Assembly: GCF_051020985.1 (NCBI RefSeq)
Contig: NC_134999.1
Span: forward strand, 31,715,160 to 31,779,159
Direction of reading: 5' to 3'
Length of the DNA: 64,000 bases
From: Nomia melanderi
Lineage: Eukaryota; Arthropoda; Insecta; Hymenoptera; Halictidae
The notes beneath the pieces were generated by a model. It had not been told where the DNA came from. It ran no database searches and was given only the letters and a program-made list of their open reading frames with translations. Made by a program: the position numbers and the translations under genes. Shown here piece after piece: positions 24,528-37,534 of this stretch. How positions within the stretch are numbered: position 1 is the first letter of the stretch; every line of letters starts with the position of its first letter.

Positions 24528-26559
24528 TTAATCGACAGAAATTCAATATATATCAGAGTAAAATAGCAGAATTATTAAATAATTCACATTTACTCAAGAA
24601 ATCATCGTTTCTATGTAAATTCATGATCCGAAGATACCGATATCAATCGTGGTATCTCAATTTTGCAATAACACAAGTATTTCTACCGACACAAGTTCGA
24701 CGATAAACCATTATCATTGAACGAAGTCACAAAAGAAGACGCTTCAGAATTATCCATTGAATTTCCAGAAGTCCCCCACACCTTTCCCTCGCGTCCCCAC
24801 AATCCTCAATCAACGGTCTCTTTTTACCATTTTCTCGGCGCGTTCCAGCGCGACCGTCAGGAAACGCATTCGGACAAAAATCCCCGTGGCGCGGCGCGCC
24901 GTGTCCACCGTCCGGCCGTAATTATGCAAATATTTCACGGAGCGCCGTGTTTCCTGCGAAAACCCGGGTCCGGGTCGCGTCGACGGGGACACATTGTCCC
25001 CGGGTAATCGGGGGTAATTTTAAGGAATCGAATAAAGCGACGCCCGGGAGGCTTGAATAATTGAAACGTTTGTTTGCATATCGAACCCTTTGTTCCCAAC
25101 CCCGCGCGGTATAATTCAGCCGGGGCGTCGGCGCGGGCCGGTGGGTCGTCGAATTCGAATTCCAGCCGAGGGACCGGCTCTCGATCGTTTTGTTTTTCGC
25201 GCCAGTGTGTTTGCGAAAAGCGTCCCCGCGCGCTGGTTCGATCGGAATCTCCAACGTTTCTGGAACTCGTCGACGATTCCCGCGTCCGGCCTCCCCGTTC
25301 CCCGCTCCTCGCGCGTGTCGCCGCTCGTTACGCTCCCGGAATAAAATGTTCCTCCAGGAGGCACTCTCTTAAAATGGTCAGCCATTGTTCGGGGGCCGTT
25401 CGGCGCTGTCGATGGCTAAGGGCGACCTTAAATCTCGCGTAATGCGCCTGCCGTACACGCGAACGGAGCCACGGCCGTGTTCCCCTTGTTAGAACGCAGC
25501 GAAGAAAAAGAAGGAGGGACGAGCGATGATCCCGGGGATCGAACGTCGGGATGGTCTTGATACCGGGAACACGGGGAATTAATATCATAAACTGGGGGAA
25601 CGTTTCTTTCTGCGCTATCGTGCGTCGCGCGGCCGGTCGTATTGGGTTTTCGGTGGCGGCGGTCTCCGGTTTTTTCTCTCCCGATGATGATTCTTTGAAT
25701 TCGCCTGTAATATATCAGGAGTTTCGGTTGTCTTCATCAGGTCTAGATAATGGAAGTTTTTTTCAGTGGGGATGAATTGTTTCTTTATTAATGGTGTCCT
25801 TCGGGTGGACCGGTGATTCGATCTTTATGCTTTGACTGAGTATTATGGAACAGGATCCGTCAGTTACGTATGGAAGGGTTGAATCATTGTAAAGGTTTGT
25901 GTATATCGAAGACTGTAGAATGTAGTCGAGAATGTAATAGTATTTATGGTTTTCTGGTAGTTTTTATGGAAACGAGAAATGAATTAATGTTGCATTCGCA
26001 GAGATTTAAGGGATGAAATTATAAGTTATTCATTGGTGAGGTTCCACGAATGTTCCAAGTGATCCGATGCTACAGCATTTTGACATTGATCGCTGCGTTC
26101 CTAAAACCCCCGTGGCGCCGGCGTATTCTGCACTCCCTTAGCATCCACGTAGGAGATAAACATCGAAATCTATCGAAGATTACCGCCTTCGGGACTTCAT
26201 CGATTATCGTGCGCCGATTCTTTGATGCCGTGTTACACATATCTGAGCCTTGATCAAGAAATGAGTTTCATTATCTGCTATGTACAATGTTGCATCTAGA
26301 CAACTGCATGATCTTACGACCCAACCCCTCTAGCGCTAATAGTTGTTCGAACGTTTTTGTTGATCATCATATAAAACTGAAGCAGGTGTTTCGTATAAAT
26401 ATTAATATACTTTTAACCAAGCATGTATGACATTCTATAACCTTCTATTATAAGCTTCAATATTTATTTCCAAAAAAATTATAACTTTTTTACAGTGTCC
26501 CAATCCTGCCCAACAAAATGTACGAGCACAAAGATTGCAAGAAACTCAATTCAAAATAT
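24528..26559. other. GC island 24780-25640, G/T right arm, then small island 26060-26250
   Basis: The island has octamer-like ATTATGCAAAT at 24920-24930. Six overlapping Arg-rich ORFs on both strands are uncalled. The right arm at 25640-26050 is G/T-rich. 26260-26560 is AT-rich with no structure seen. Confidence 0.55.
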
Positions 26560-27190
26560 TGTAGAATATACTTAAAAAATAGTAGATCATTTGTCAATAC
26601 ACAACTCTTTTTCATAATCTAATATCTTCTAATACCTTTTACTATTGAAAAGGTTATAAAACACTGAATAAATACATTTTCATTTTACCAAAATAATGAT
26701 CAACTGTTTGTTATTGTACCTAGCAAAGAGGAATATACTTTATTCCAAAATAAAAATAAATCTGTATTACAGGACTAGTCCAGTGGACACAAGGATCAAT
26801 GATATACATAATCCAATACTTTCCAATATCTTCCGCTACTAAAAACATTATAAAACACGAATACACACATTCCCATTTTAACGATAAACTGTTCGTCACT
26901 GTACTTAACAAAGAAGAGTATACTTTATCCCAAAGCAAAGCCGAACCTGTAGTACAAGGCTAGCCCAGTGAACTCAGGAATCAATGATATACATACTTCA
27001 ATATTTTTCAATATCTTTCCCTACTAAAAACATTATAAAACACCGAATACACACATCCCCATTTTAACGATAAACTGTTCGTCACTGTACTTAACAAAGA
27101 AGAGTATACTTTATCCCAAAGCAAAGCCGAACCTGTAGTACAAGGCTAGCCCAGTGGACTCAGGAATCAAGGATCAATGATGTACTAGCT
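26560..27190 (+). repeat. Tandem array, about 3.5 units of 185/186 bp
   Basis: Units anchored on AGTATACTTTATCCCAAAGC start at 26732 (diverged), 26917 and 27103, with a further decayed partial copy before 26700. The last two units are almost identical, while the older ones are clearly diverged. The array runs up to the GC island at 27.2 kb. Confidence 0.92.
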
Positions 27191-27313
27191 GTCCGAGAGG
27201 GCCGTGACAGAGACACGGGAAGGTGTCCCGTGTTGTGTGAAATAAGGGCTAAATATTTTCTCCCGAATAGAATCGACGACAAGGGACACAATGACGAGGA
27301 CAATGACGAACTT

Positions 27314-27490
27314 TTAACGCGGTCGTACGACAAGCACGTCGTACAGGCATAATCCGCGGGGTTCCCTGCGGTATCTCCCTTCGATCTTGATCCTGCTCTC
27401 GGATCTCGAGGGTCCAGATCGCTCCAGATAGAGCCGACTTCTCTTCGCCAGCTGCTCCCCGGTCGAAGTCGAGGACCTCGCTCCTGTGTA
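27314..27490 (-). CDS. Possible terminal exon, unrecognised basic peptide
   Basis: A long minus-strand polypyrimidine tract (GATTTTCTCTCTTTTCTG) ends in AAG, with the AG at 27492-27491. The next frame is open for 58 codons to TAA at 27314. The peptide is rich in Arg and Ser with an RLYLERS segment and no recognisable fold. It lies in the GC island that follows the 185-bp tandem array. No partner exon was identified, so this is a splice-signal-plus-ORF call only. Confidence 0.22.
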   Translation of the reverse strand, partial: YTGARSSTSTGEQLAKRSRLYLERSGPSRSESRIKIEGRYRREPRGLCLYDVLVVRPR

Positions 27491-28777
27491 CTTCAGAAAA
27501 GAGAGAAAATCGCGTACTTCCAGATCCAACGATAACATGCCAGATTTAGAAGTCGAATACGCTGGGTCAGGTGAACTGGCGCAAAACGTGCATCTTAATT
27601 AACGGAGGCGCATGTTGATTCGTGTTGACACATCAGATTCAATCTTCTCTTTGTCGGGCAATATAATGCTCTACACTTATTAAAGAATATATTAATCATT
27701 CTGTCTTAGTCTACCATGGATGTTTACGGCTCAAATTGAATTCTATGCAATTTTTATAGGTTTGGAGGTATTGAATAATTTTTGACACGATAATCTGTTT
27801 CGTGGTGTCTAATTATTTTCAACAGTTCATTTAATTGTGCCTTCGGAGATATAAGAAAAGGCATTTTACCTACCTCTATTCTATTAGATAAAATTGATAA
27901 AATATAGTATAAATATTTTCTATTGTTTGTTTATAGAATTTTCATGTACTATCTGTAAGCAGATCACACATTTTCAGAATCACCATGAACAAAGTACCCG
28001 AGCTTTTCGAAACTCAGCGAAATATTAAATCCAGCATCTCCAAAGGGACGATACAGGAACATAAACGTCATGTTAACGAAAATAAAGTTGAAGACACGTG
28101 CTCATTAAGCTAGCGAAACTTTGATGGCCATTAAGGGCGGCCAAAACTTTACGATTTCGTTGAAACGCCGCGCCCCCCTTTTCCAAGGGTCGCGGGGAGC
28201 TTCACAGGAAACGGGGCCGTGAGAATCGGTGTTACGTAAACTTCGTTAGGGGGCATATTCGTCCGGTCAAAAATTTTTATGGCCGGCCGTAAAGGCACGT
28301 GCCCACCTCGAAGAAGATTTGAATTTCCTGGCCGGAGGAAACTCGGCCGGGATCGCCTGGTTTTATTTCGACACGTAAAAACCGCCACTAAAATTTCGAA
28401 CGTTTCGGTCTCTTCTTTTTACGAGCCGTACGTGCCGCCACGGTAGCGGTTTTAGTTTTAATTGTACTCCGGAGGAAACTGGGCACCCCGACTCGCCGTT
28501 CGCGAGATGATTCAGAATTCGTGGGATCATTCTTTGGGATTGTTCCATCAAAGTTTATGGACGTTCGAGAAGTTCATTATTTGGAAACCGGAAAGAGGGT
28601 AGCTCAATTAGTTTCTAATCAGAAGATTTTACTCGTGCGCGCATACTTTTGATAGTTCCATAGAATCTATGGAGAGTTTGATCCGAGGACCTTTGTATTA
28701 GTTCATTTTTTAATATTACTGATTATTTGAATACTGTCGTTGGCTGATTCTTTGTTTCCTTTGAAATTTTTGTTCGG
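27491..28777. other. GC island 28110-28560 and arms
   Basis: 27600-27840 is the G/T right arm of the 27.2-27.6 kb island. 27950-28110 is A/C-rich. 28560-28880 is G/T-rich. Minus frames at 28149-28551 are uncalled. Confidence 0.55.
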
Positions 28778-29015
28778 TTAACCTCTTGTGCTGGAAAGTA
28801 GTTTAGAGATTTGACAAAATCTTGTGCGAGGAATCTTGTTTTTACCTATCTTCGGATATGTACATTGACTTTATTTATCAATCATTTTGTACATATTGAT
28901 GCATTTCGAAACAACCTAATATGCAAGTAGACTATCGATATTTATAAGGCATCATTGGCCATTTTGGAAAAATATCTCGACATGCGTGGCACGTCTTTCC
29001 AGAGCAAAGGGTTAA
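28778..29015. mobile_element. TTAA MITE
   Basis: This 238-bp element has ends TTAACCTCTTGTGCTGGAAA and, from the right, TTAACCCTTTGCTCTGGAAA. The right TTAA is at the same time the left TTAA of the family A copy at 29012-29175. The interior is AT-rich and without coding capacity. Confidence 0.8.
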
Positions 29016-29175
29016 CACGTTCAGCGCCATGTCAGTGACTGGTTATTGACGCTTTTGAATGACTAGACAATTGTAAAAAAATAACCGATGTAATAATTGT
29101 TCCTGATTTCTTCTGCTACAAAAGAATAATTCTACAGAAGAACGCTCGAGATTTTCGTGGCGCTTAACGTGTTAA
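29012..29175 (-). mobile_element. TTAA MITE, family A, shortened, inverted
   Basis: This 164-bp element has TTAACACGTTCAGCGCCA at the left and the matching TTAACACGTTAAGCGCCACG read from the right. Read on the minus strand, its first 70 bases align with the start of 16267-16498, so it is an internally deleted copy in the opposite orientation. Its left TTAA (29012-29015) is shared with the neighbouring element. Confidence 0.82.
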
Positions 29176-31140
29176 TTAATGTCCAATAATACAGTTAATC
29201 AATATGTGCACTTTAGATTAGTTATAAATTCGAGAGTTGAATCCATGATATTGTCGGAGAAAGAGGAATCATTTCACAAAGGAAATTAAAGGTTCAAGTA
29301 TGTTGTAATCCGCGGTAATTGCCGGAGTTTGAGTTTTTACATTTTTTGGAAACAATTTACCATTTGACGAGTGGTGACCTAGTAACAATGAAGAACCATT
29401 AAAAATGGCGTGATTGATGTTCTCACGATTCCCCAATTTCGTTTCGCCGTTGAAAAGAATCCATAACTCAATCTTCGTCAGCGAGCCAGGTAATTACAAT
29501 GGACATTTGACCCACTACTTAAAGCTGATATAAATTACAATTACCACCTGATGCGATGGACAGTTTTTGTCAGTCGCGACGCAGTTTAACACGGTTTTTG
29601 CCCGGTGTGCTTTCTCCTCCTTTACCCGAGCAATCTTCTTTGAAATCGTTTTCTTAAATCGCGTTACACATTACGGTGTCGTAATGTTCTATCAATCACC
29701 ATAAAATCATCAAGCGACTATTAGGGCCGTCCGCAACTTTCTTAAATTTAATAATCCGCCGCACCTAAATCGTGACTTTGTTCATCCCGATTGCTCTCCG
29801 TACAATCTTCCATAATTCAGCATTAACGTTTTCTTCACCCAAAAGAACAGTATTCTCCATTCCCGAGTACAAGTGAATTACAAACTAACACTATCCGTGC
29901 AGAAAAATAAATTATCCAGCATTTTATACGTACACTGTATACTTCATTACAATAATGCATTACATCACACTCAGCTCGGTAAGATTCATAGCTCCCGCTA
30001 ACGCCCGAAGAATTCAATTTCATTAAAAAGGTCCAGCCACCGAAATCGGCTCAGACCTCAATAATGGCCCCCGAATTAAACCATTAATTCAATTGCACCA
30101 GAGGAGCGTATTGCGAAAGGGAAAGTGAAAATTCAAGGGAATCCAAAGGTGGCGGGACGGTGGGACGAGGGGAGGCGAGCAAAAAGCCAGAAAACAAATC
30201 GTCGCGAAACGAGGCGGCCCAAGTGAATTACAGCCTCAACGTGTTTTCTGATTTCCCCTTTCACTCGGGATCGCTCGAAAACGTACCAGATCGTCCGGAA
30301 TGAAGGAGCCCGGAGACGGGCCCCGATCTCTGCGGGGCCCGGGTCCGAGTTGTCCGGGAACGACTTCCCTGTTCGGCCATTGGTTCCGCGTTCGAAACGC
30401 GAAACACGCGGCTCGAAGGAACGTTCGCGGATATGCCACTTTACCAATTAGTCTCCGTACAACTCGCTCGTTATCCCGGCGAGATATCTGATCGCAGAGG
30501 GGCGCACGGGGCCCCGGCACTGTACGTCTTTATCGTCAACGGGATCAAATTATCCGTGAAAGGGCGGACACACTCGAGTAGTCCGAGAAATGGGTCCAAC
30601 GGCCGCGCCAGCCGCGCTCTTGTCGAAATCTAATACGGCCCCGTGATCGCCCGATGCGATCGTACGTTTCCGCTGGGCCTGATTTGCTTTCTCCTTTTTA
30701 TCCGCCGGTACGATTTTCGATCGTAGATATCGGCTTGTCCGGATATAAATCGAGGTTTCCTCGCTTTAATGCGCTCGCCGGTGGGTTAGGTTGCTTGGGA
30801 TTAGATGTTCCGTGCTTGGCAATGAGGAACCTGAACTAATAATTATTGCCATGGGAATAGTTCATTTATTTGGGGTAAAGACAATGGATAAATGTGAAAT
30901 CTCGTTTTGGATTATTTGCGAATTATTTGAGTATGTGTATGCTTCGAAAGATAATAAGAAACTATAAGTATATACTTTGAAGCGAATTGGAGGATATTCG
31001 AATAATTTACAGTTGAAGTCTACTTTCTACTTCAGACTGATTAAGAATCGTGATTAATAACATATATTTTTATTATAAATAAACTTCACATGAGCTCCAT
31101 TCATTTACAAGTTATTTCGACATCTCAAAAAGTCATGTTG
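29176..31140. other. GC island 30130-30760 with long C/A left arm
   Basis: The left arm at 29640-30120 is C/A-rich and the right arm at 30760-30920 is G/T-rich. Overlapping ORFs of 60-104 codons on both strands at 30133-30839 are uncalled. Confidence 0.55.
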
Positions 31141-32977
31141 AACGCGCCGCTTCACTTTCTTCGGTCGAGAAATCGAAAAATCGTGCAACACTGAGAAGCA
31201 TTCCGTGGCCGGTGTATGCGGGCAGGGTCAAGGGGAGACAGAAGTCATTCCACGGTTTAACTAATGACGCCGTGCTCGCTTTCGTCTCTGATAAATTGAC
31301 AACTGTTCACCGTCGGACCGGTTTACGATTCCTCCGGGCCACGGGAGTGTCGTTTAAAGGAAGGACAGCGAACGACTTGCTAACTGGGTCCGGCACGATC
31401 CTCCCCCGGAAAAGGATCGACATAAACAGCGGTGATCGAAACGATCGCCGACGGATTCTGTGCGGCGCAAATATAACAGTATCCAGGCAGATAACGAAAG
31501 GTGTCTAAAGCGTACGGATCCGGCGATATCTCGGGTCCCCTATTGCTCGGTATCTTAGATCGCAATCGGCCGCGGTTCGGCGTGGGCGTCTCAATGATGT
31601 GACCGGTCACGACGGCCGATGATCAGATAGCACGCCGTGACACTGCGACAATTTCAGCGCGGCAACTTATTGGCGAAACTCCCACTCCGCCCGATTCGAC
31701 CGAGCCCTAAATCCGGCGCTTTTGTAATCAAAGAGTCTCTCCAGAGCGCCACAATGCCCGGGCCTCGCGCTCCGATCGATCTATAACCATAACTTCCACG
31801 CTTTATACTCGCCGTTGGGAAATACAGCGGCGTGTGGATTAAAGTTGGCGAACGTTTAGAGGAGCTGACAATTCGGAGGCGTGGACCGTGTGCGTTCGTT
31901 GCGTAACTGTTGGGAAACGCTGCGGTAATTTTGGTTTTGAGCTGATGATTTTTTAGATCTAGTGAAATGGTTTCTAATGACTGCTCGGAGAGCAATGGGG
32001 ATATCATTTTTTAAGGCTGTATCATTCTTGAAGTCTTTTTATGCTTGAAACTAGGGTTTACTGTAGAGTTGTGAGTGTTAACAAGAACTGTATTACTTAG
32101 AAAGTCTTCTTATCTTCCAAATAAAGTTACAGAACGATCGAACGATACATAATTTAATCAAACGTGATCAGGCGCATAAGATGAAACGCATCTTCGAATT
32201 TCCTTAAAAACAAGAGAAATCCGTCAACAAACCAAATGCCTTGAAATGATAAACAGCCCACAGACTTTCAATCTTAATCATCTCAAAGAGGAGGCTCCAA
32301 ACAAACCAGATCCATTCCTGATCCTCTCTTCACTTCTCCACATTTCTCCAACCTTTCAAAAATACCCAAAGTCTCGCCAACACAAGACACAAATCAAATC
32401 CCTTCTCAAACATACAGAGACCTTCATCCTCCTCTCATAGGTCCTCAACGGAAACTCGATTCGCAACATCCAGCGTCCGCGTAGTATCACAAAATAATCC
32501 TAATCGAAAGTACCGTGGCCGGTGTGTCACGATGAAAATTGCACGCCAATCAAGCCTCGGATGTAACGAGTACCACGTGGATCGAGAGACGGAAGGTGAG
32601 CGACCGGAATCCGATATTAATCGTAAACAGGAGTACTGGATGCGAGGGACGTGTAATTGGTGGAGCGCAATCAGAAGTGATCCAGCTGGAAAGAGGTTCG
32701 GAGTCCTGGGTCCGGACAGGGCCTGGCCGTAGGACGTGGAAGACACGAAACACAATGGACAGGCCGTGTGGCCTCCTGGTGGGCCCCGCGAACACCGCAG
32801 ACCTTATCTGCCGGGATCTATGGGCCACGGACTAGGACCCAGGGGCCCTGTTAGAAATATCGCGCCGACCGATCGCAGATAGGACCCAGATAACAGCCCC
32901 TCTTTTCACCGCGAGTAGACCTCTGACGTGCTCCCCAACTATCTCTCTCTCTCCCTCTTCCTCTGTGTCTCTTCCAG
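31141..32977. other. Two GC islands, 31140-31900 and 32430-33290, with arms
   Basis: 31870-32060 is G/T-rich. 32220-32430 is very C/A-rich (few G over two lines), the left arm of the second island. The frame at 32246-32440 is a composition effect. The possible exon at 32978 lies in the second island. Confidence 0.6.
32942..32975 (+). repeat. CT-rich pyrimidine tract
   Basis: The tract starts with TCTCTCTCTCTCC and continues almost purely pyrimidine to the CAG at 32975-32977. It can be read as a microsatellite relic or as the polypyrimidine tract of the possible exon that follows. Confidence 0.85.
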
Positions 32978-33091
32978 GCCCGGCTGGAGGGGGTGCCGGA
33001 TTACTGGCAGCTGGTGAACCCGGGACAGTTTACAATAAACCGCGCTTGCAACAAATTCGTTCGGGCAAGAGACGGCACGGGGGCGTCGACC
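32978..33091 (+). CDS. Possible internal exon, reading frame ambiguous
   Basis: A 36-base almost pure pyrimidine tract (32942-32975) ends in CAG, the strongest-looking acceptor in the window. The sequence after it is open in phase 0 (starts ARLEGVPDYWQL) until TGA at 33107-33109. It is also open in the frame starting two bases later, which gives a Gly/Ala-rich then basic peptide (GEPGTVYNKPRLQQ). A usable donor ACC|GTGAGC follows at 33091/33092. No protein family was recognised. The tract could instead be a decayed CT microsatellite. No matching upstream or downstream exon was identified. Confidence 0.28.
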
Positions 33092-33109
33092 GTGAGCCAA
33101 GACGTCTGA

Positions 33110-34500
33110 CGTCTTCGTCACAATGAGGGAGAGGCAGTCGCGAGCTTTCAGCGGATCCCATTGTCGCGCTTTCGATTTACATTCCACGCTGTTGTGCGTC
33201 GGGTTGTGGGTGGGCACCGTGACTGGGCCTTGTCGCACCGTTCGAGGTGCCATTTTGCAGGCTGCGACGGTCTCGATGCTTCCTTTATGCACGGATTTTT
33301 TTATTTGTCAAAGGGTCGGCGTTTTGTTCGATCGGTGGGACGCTGGCATTAGGACCTTCGCGAGTATTGAAATAACTTGGGGATTTTTGTGGGCGTGAAT
33401 GGTAATTGCAGTTGGCTGGGACATAACCTATGACAGTTGATTAGTTTGTAGTAGTAAGATAGAATATTCACTGAATTTATTATTAACAGTAACCTACGAT
33501 CAGTTTCGAATAATTTAGCTACCTAATAGCTATGAGACTTCGTCAGAACTAATGACTCGCAGGTTAATACTCAATCATAAAAGAAACCTTAAAATAAGGG
33601 TTGAATTTAACCGAACCCAAGAAAAGAATTTCTTCTCGTTAATAAACACCGGTACACAAAATCGGGACTTTAAAAAATACAGAAAAACCACGGTACTTTG
33701 TAACCACAGGCCGATTATTCAGTTTTTTATGACATCATCCTCGAATCCGTCGATTATCTCGATACCACGGCCGAAGATCCGTTTCACGTAGAGGCGAGCG
33801 AGCCTCATCACAGAAATAATTAGATATTAACCGCACCGGACTACCGTAGGGGGTCATCGTGGAGGAGAGGCGCGAGTCATTCGCCTTAATACGCGCTGGG
33901 CTCGTCTTTGGCCCGACCTGTAGCCGACGTTACAGGTGGATCGGTCGGTCATTAGGGGCCCCACATTAATTACAGAGATCGCGTTCATCGGCGGCTAGTG
34001 TTAGTCCTTTGACATCCGGCTAGAGAAGCCCGTTTCATCTTCGCCGAAATATTAATTTCCATGGTTCGCCGGATAGGGGGACGGTGGTTCTTTAACGAGG
34101 TTAGGGATTACCGAAGGTGAAAGCGAACGGGGTAACAGGGGGCGTAAATACCACCTTCTCAAGTATTATCGCCTTATTCGGCTTCTAATCATTGGCTATT
34201 ATTTAGGGGGCTACGTGATCTCGTAGCAATATTAACGCCACCGATGCGCCCGACCGTCGTATTTCTTTTATCGGGGTTGTACGTATGGACGTGGGGCTAG
34301 CAGATGAAATGGGGTCGTTAAGCATATTGCCTTTTTAAGCTAATTTGCTTGCGTAGCTCGGTACACTGTTAATCAGCGGTAAGAACTTCAGCTTCCAAAT
34401 TGCACGCGATTACGGCGAACACTGATGTGTGAAGCGTGGTGAGGAATTCTAATTTTTGACTTAACAAGCTCTGCAACAATAGTCTGTACGGGTATATGGT
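33110..34500. other. G/T arm 33290-33440 and GC island 33790-34300
   Basis: 33361-33420 has 5 C and 21 G by count. The left arm of the next island is at 33540-33720 (A/C-rich). No ORF in 33.8-34.5 kb. Confidence 0.6.
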
Positions 34501-35681
34501 GAATTAAACATTCACGGTATATGAAAAATTATTCAACGTAAATTATATAAAATTTAACATATTCGATAGCAGTATTTGTCTTAATAACAGCTGTCTCGGT
34601 TAAAATATTCTATTGAATACGAACTGTCTACTTTACGAAGTACTAACAGCACAGAACAAAGAAGAATCACTTGTCCCCATGAATATCACGAAATATATTG
34701 TCATTCCAAATAGCACCTCATTCAATTTTATGTAAAACTCTGTAAGAACCTGTTAAACAAAATGAAAATTACAAGTCCCGGCTCCCTCGAGCACGTCACC
34801 CAAATAAACGAAAATTACATGCGCTCTCTAAAATAACCCCCACAAAGTGTCCCCTCGCAAAGATTAACATTTCCGAAATTCCTCGGTCAAAAACTGAATA
34901 TTAAGGAGGCGAGTCTTCAATCATCTCTCAAATAACGCCCCCCGATCCTTATCGCGGTTCGTTAAACGCGTCGCAGCGTTAATCTCTTGTCAATAAATTT
35001 AAACGTGGCACTATCATCACCTGTCAGCGTGCAAAAAATTACTATTATCCTCGCGCGACGCCGATCCTCTTTCTTGCACCCCTTGTCGCTCGCTCCCCTA
35101 TCATTCGGCCGCCGCGAGATCGGGAATTACGCGACGCATAATAGATTCCGGTGATCTGGAAAGCGTGGCTCGATTTTTTGCGATTTCCATTCGGGACGTG
35201 TCACAGTTTATCGCGGCCGGGGATCGCCGAAAATTACACGTCCGGCTAATCCGGTTGAAGCCGGGGACGCGCGTCAGCTATGCAACCGGGATTATGGCTC
35301 GCGCGCGCGCGCGCGCGCGAACGGGAGAGTTCATCCCAGCGGACTGTGCGTGCCAGGCTATAACAAATCCATTACGCGAGTAATTCCACGCGCCGCGAGC
35401 ACTGACCAGCATTTATTCCTTGAAAGGCGGTGCAACGCGGCGAGTCTTCATCGCGTGCGCTATCCCGTTTAAGTTCTCGTGTTATCGATCGCGACGCGAT
35501 ATACGCTTATTCTGCAGTTTCACTTTTCGCGTTTTGTAATTTAAAATACTTCCTTCTCGCGCTCTGATGTATGCTCCGGTAACCGAAAGATTTTATGGGG
35601 CGATTATTTGGTAATAAATAGATCAGACTGTGTCGATTGCGGAGGAATTTGAGAGGATCCGAGGAAAGTACGAAGGCAATG
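34501..35681. other. GC island 34860-35480 with C/A left arm
   Basis: The left arm is at 34600-34860. The island holds the (CG)10 run. The 72-codon frame at 35165-35383 crosses that run and is uncalled. Confidence 0.55.
35300..35319. repeat. (CG)10 dinucleotide run
   Basis: An uninterrupted run of ten CG steps sits in a GC island. Alternating CG of this length is a classic Z-DNA-forming sequence. Confidence 0.98.
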
Positions 35682-35925
35682 TTAACGCGTGAACTACCAC
35701 GGTGGTCACCGATGACCGGAGCTTCTAAATTGCTGAAGAACAATTACAATAAAAAATTTGATTTTAAATAAAAATATTTAGTAACATAAGTAGCTAGATC
35801 ATAGCGTAATATGACTACTGCGATACTAAACCAATAATTATTTTCAATATTATTCGCCTTTGTTATTAAAGAATAAGTATTAATATTCAAAACGCTAGAA
35901 ATTTTCGTGGCAGTCAACGTGTTAA
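35682..35925 (-). mobile_element. TTAA MITE, family A-like, inverted
   Basis: TTAA flanks 244 bp. The ends are TTAACGCGTGAACTACCACG and (from the right) TTAACACGTTGACTGCCACG. The subterminal GGTCACCGATGACC is near-palindromic. The minus-strand interior resembles family A (TTATTCTTTAATAACAAAGG). The 78-codon minus ORF at 35507-35743 runs into this element. Confidence 0.75.
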
Positions 35926-37534
35926 TTTCGTAATGTTATAATCGCTTATATAGGCAATGAGTATTTGAATATGACTGCAGTAAGCTCTAGAATTGTTGTA
36001 TAATAATTGTAAGGAATATCCGTACGTTTTCTTAATGTTAATGCAACATTTTTCATTTCTAGTGTATAAATATTATATACTCCCTAATGCAATATGTAAC
36101 ATGTTCTTAGTTCACATACGTGGATTTATAACATCTGCAAACCCAACGCAGCATAAATAACAAGAATACTCTATTATCGCTCAACAAAGCCGAGTTCTCT
36201 CTATTGCAAGCACTTCTATAAGAAGAAAGTAGAAGCGGTATAATACAATCCATCAGAAATAAGAGAAGTCTACGCAATTTCTAAACGAACAATTCCTACT
36301 CTCCTGTCAATGCATTCAGCCGCATCCCGGCAAAAATCCTTCACCCCTTACCTGTAATTTTCGGCTACAAGTCTCTCTAACGTCACGCGAATCGGCAACC
36401 CTATTGTCCACTTTGCAGTGAAACAATGCTGCTCGTGGCACCTTGCATCACACTCCCCTGCACCTTGCGCCCGACCCTCATTGTTCGCCAACAATGGCCG
36501 TCCGCGCTGTTCTTGATCCATGAAAACTACGCTAACCCGGCCGGGGCTTTATTTCGTCAAAGTCTCATTGTCTCTTCTGGTCGTCCTGCCGGCAGGTGAA
36601 CCTGGTCCGGATCCATAGAAAAATAGTCCCCTAAGGTGTGACGCCCCCCGACGTCGGCGACTAGCCAGATCTTTATCGATCACCGACTGCCTGCGAGTGT
36701 GCCGGTAACCGGCGATCGGTCATTTACTCCCGGGAATCATGGATTTTCATCAGCTTGTAACCGTTCATTGAATTACCCGTTCGGTGGGTATGACAAATCA
36801 CGCGAGGCCGATGACGCGGCGGCTCGCTCATCGAATTTGCATGAGTTACCGCGAAGACGCTTTCGGTTCGAGCCGACGAGCCACGATTTTGACCGTTTAG
36901 GATGGAAATATGCGATAATGAGCGGTAATCGTTGATAATGAAGATACGCCGGGTAGCAGGTAGAGGCGATCTCGGTTCCCGAGAAAGCAATCCCGTAGGA
37001 TCGACCGGCCGGCGTCCATATATGATGTTTCGTCTCGGGTTCCAATTTGTCTGGAACGGTGGCGTAATTGCTCTTGTAAGGTTACACCGATTTATTATAA
37101 TTCGACGGGTCCCGGATGGTCTTGTACTCGGTAACGGGTCGATAATAATGCCTCGACGGTATTCGAGTTTCCACGTCGAGGCTTTCCATAAATTTCATAA
37201 ACTGTCGACGATGAAGCGAACGCTCGATGTCATAATTACGGCAGCGGCGATCGAAGACGCTCGGGTATGATCTTTTGAATGGGACATTGAATGTTACAGG
37301 GTGATACGGCTTTCGTAATAGCCGACAGGCTTGTTTACTTCTTCGGGGTGGTTTGCTGGGGCATAGAATTATTGGATTTGAGATTTTTATGGAGATTCGT
37401 GTTTTCGTGGTTGCGAATGAAGGATTCAATGTAGACGAGAATTTGCCTTGTACGAGTAGTTTCATAAGAAACGTTGGAGTTCCAGTTGTTCATCAGGATC
37501 TTTAGAATCAGGAGGATTATTATGATATACCTAA
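35926..37534. other. GC island 36460-37260 with arms
   Basis: The left arm at 36120-36480 is C/A-rich and the right arm at 37260-37500 G/T-rich. Mirror ORFs of 78-127 codons on both strands are uncalled. Confidence 0.55.
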
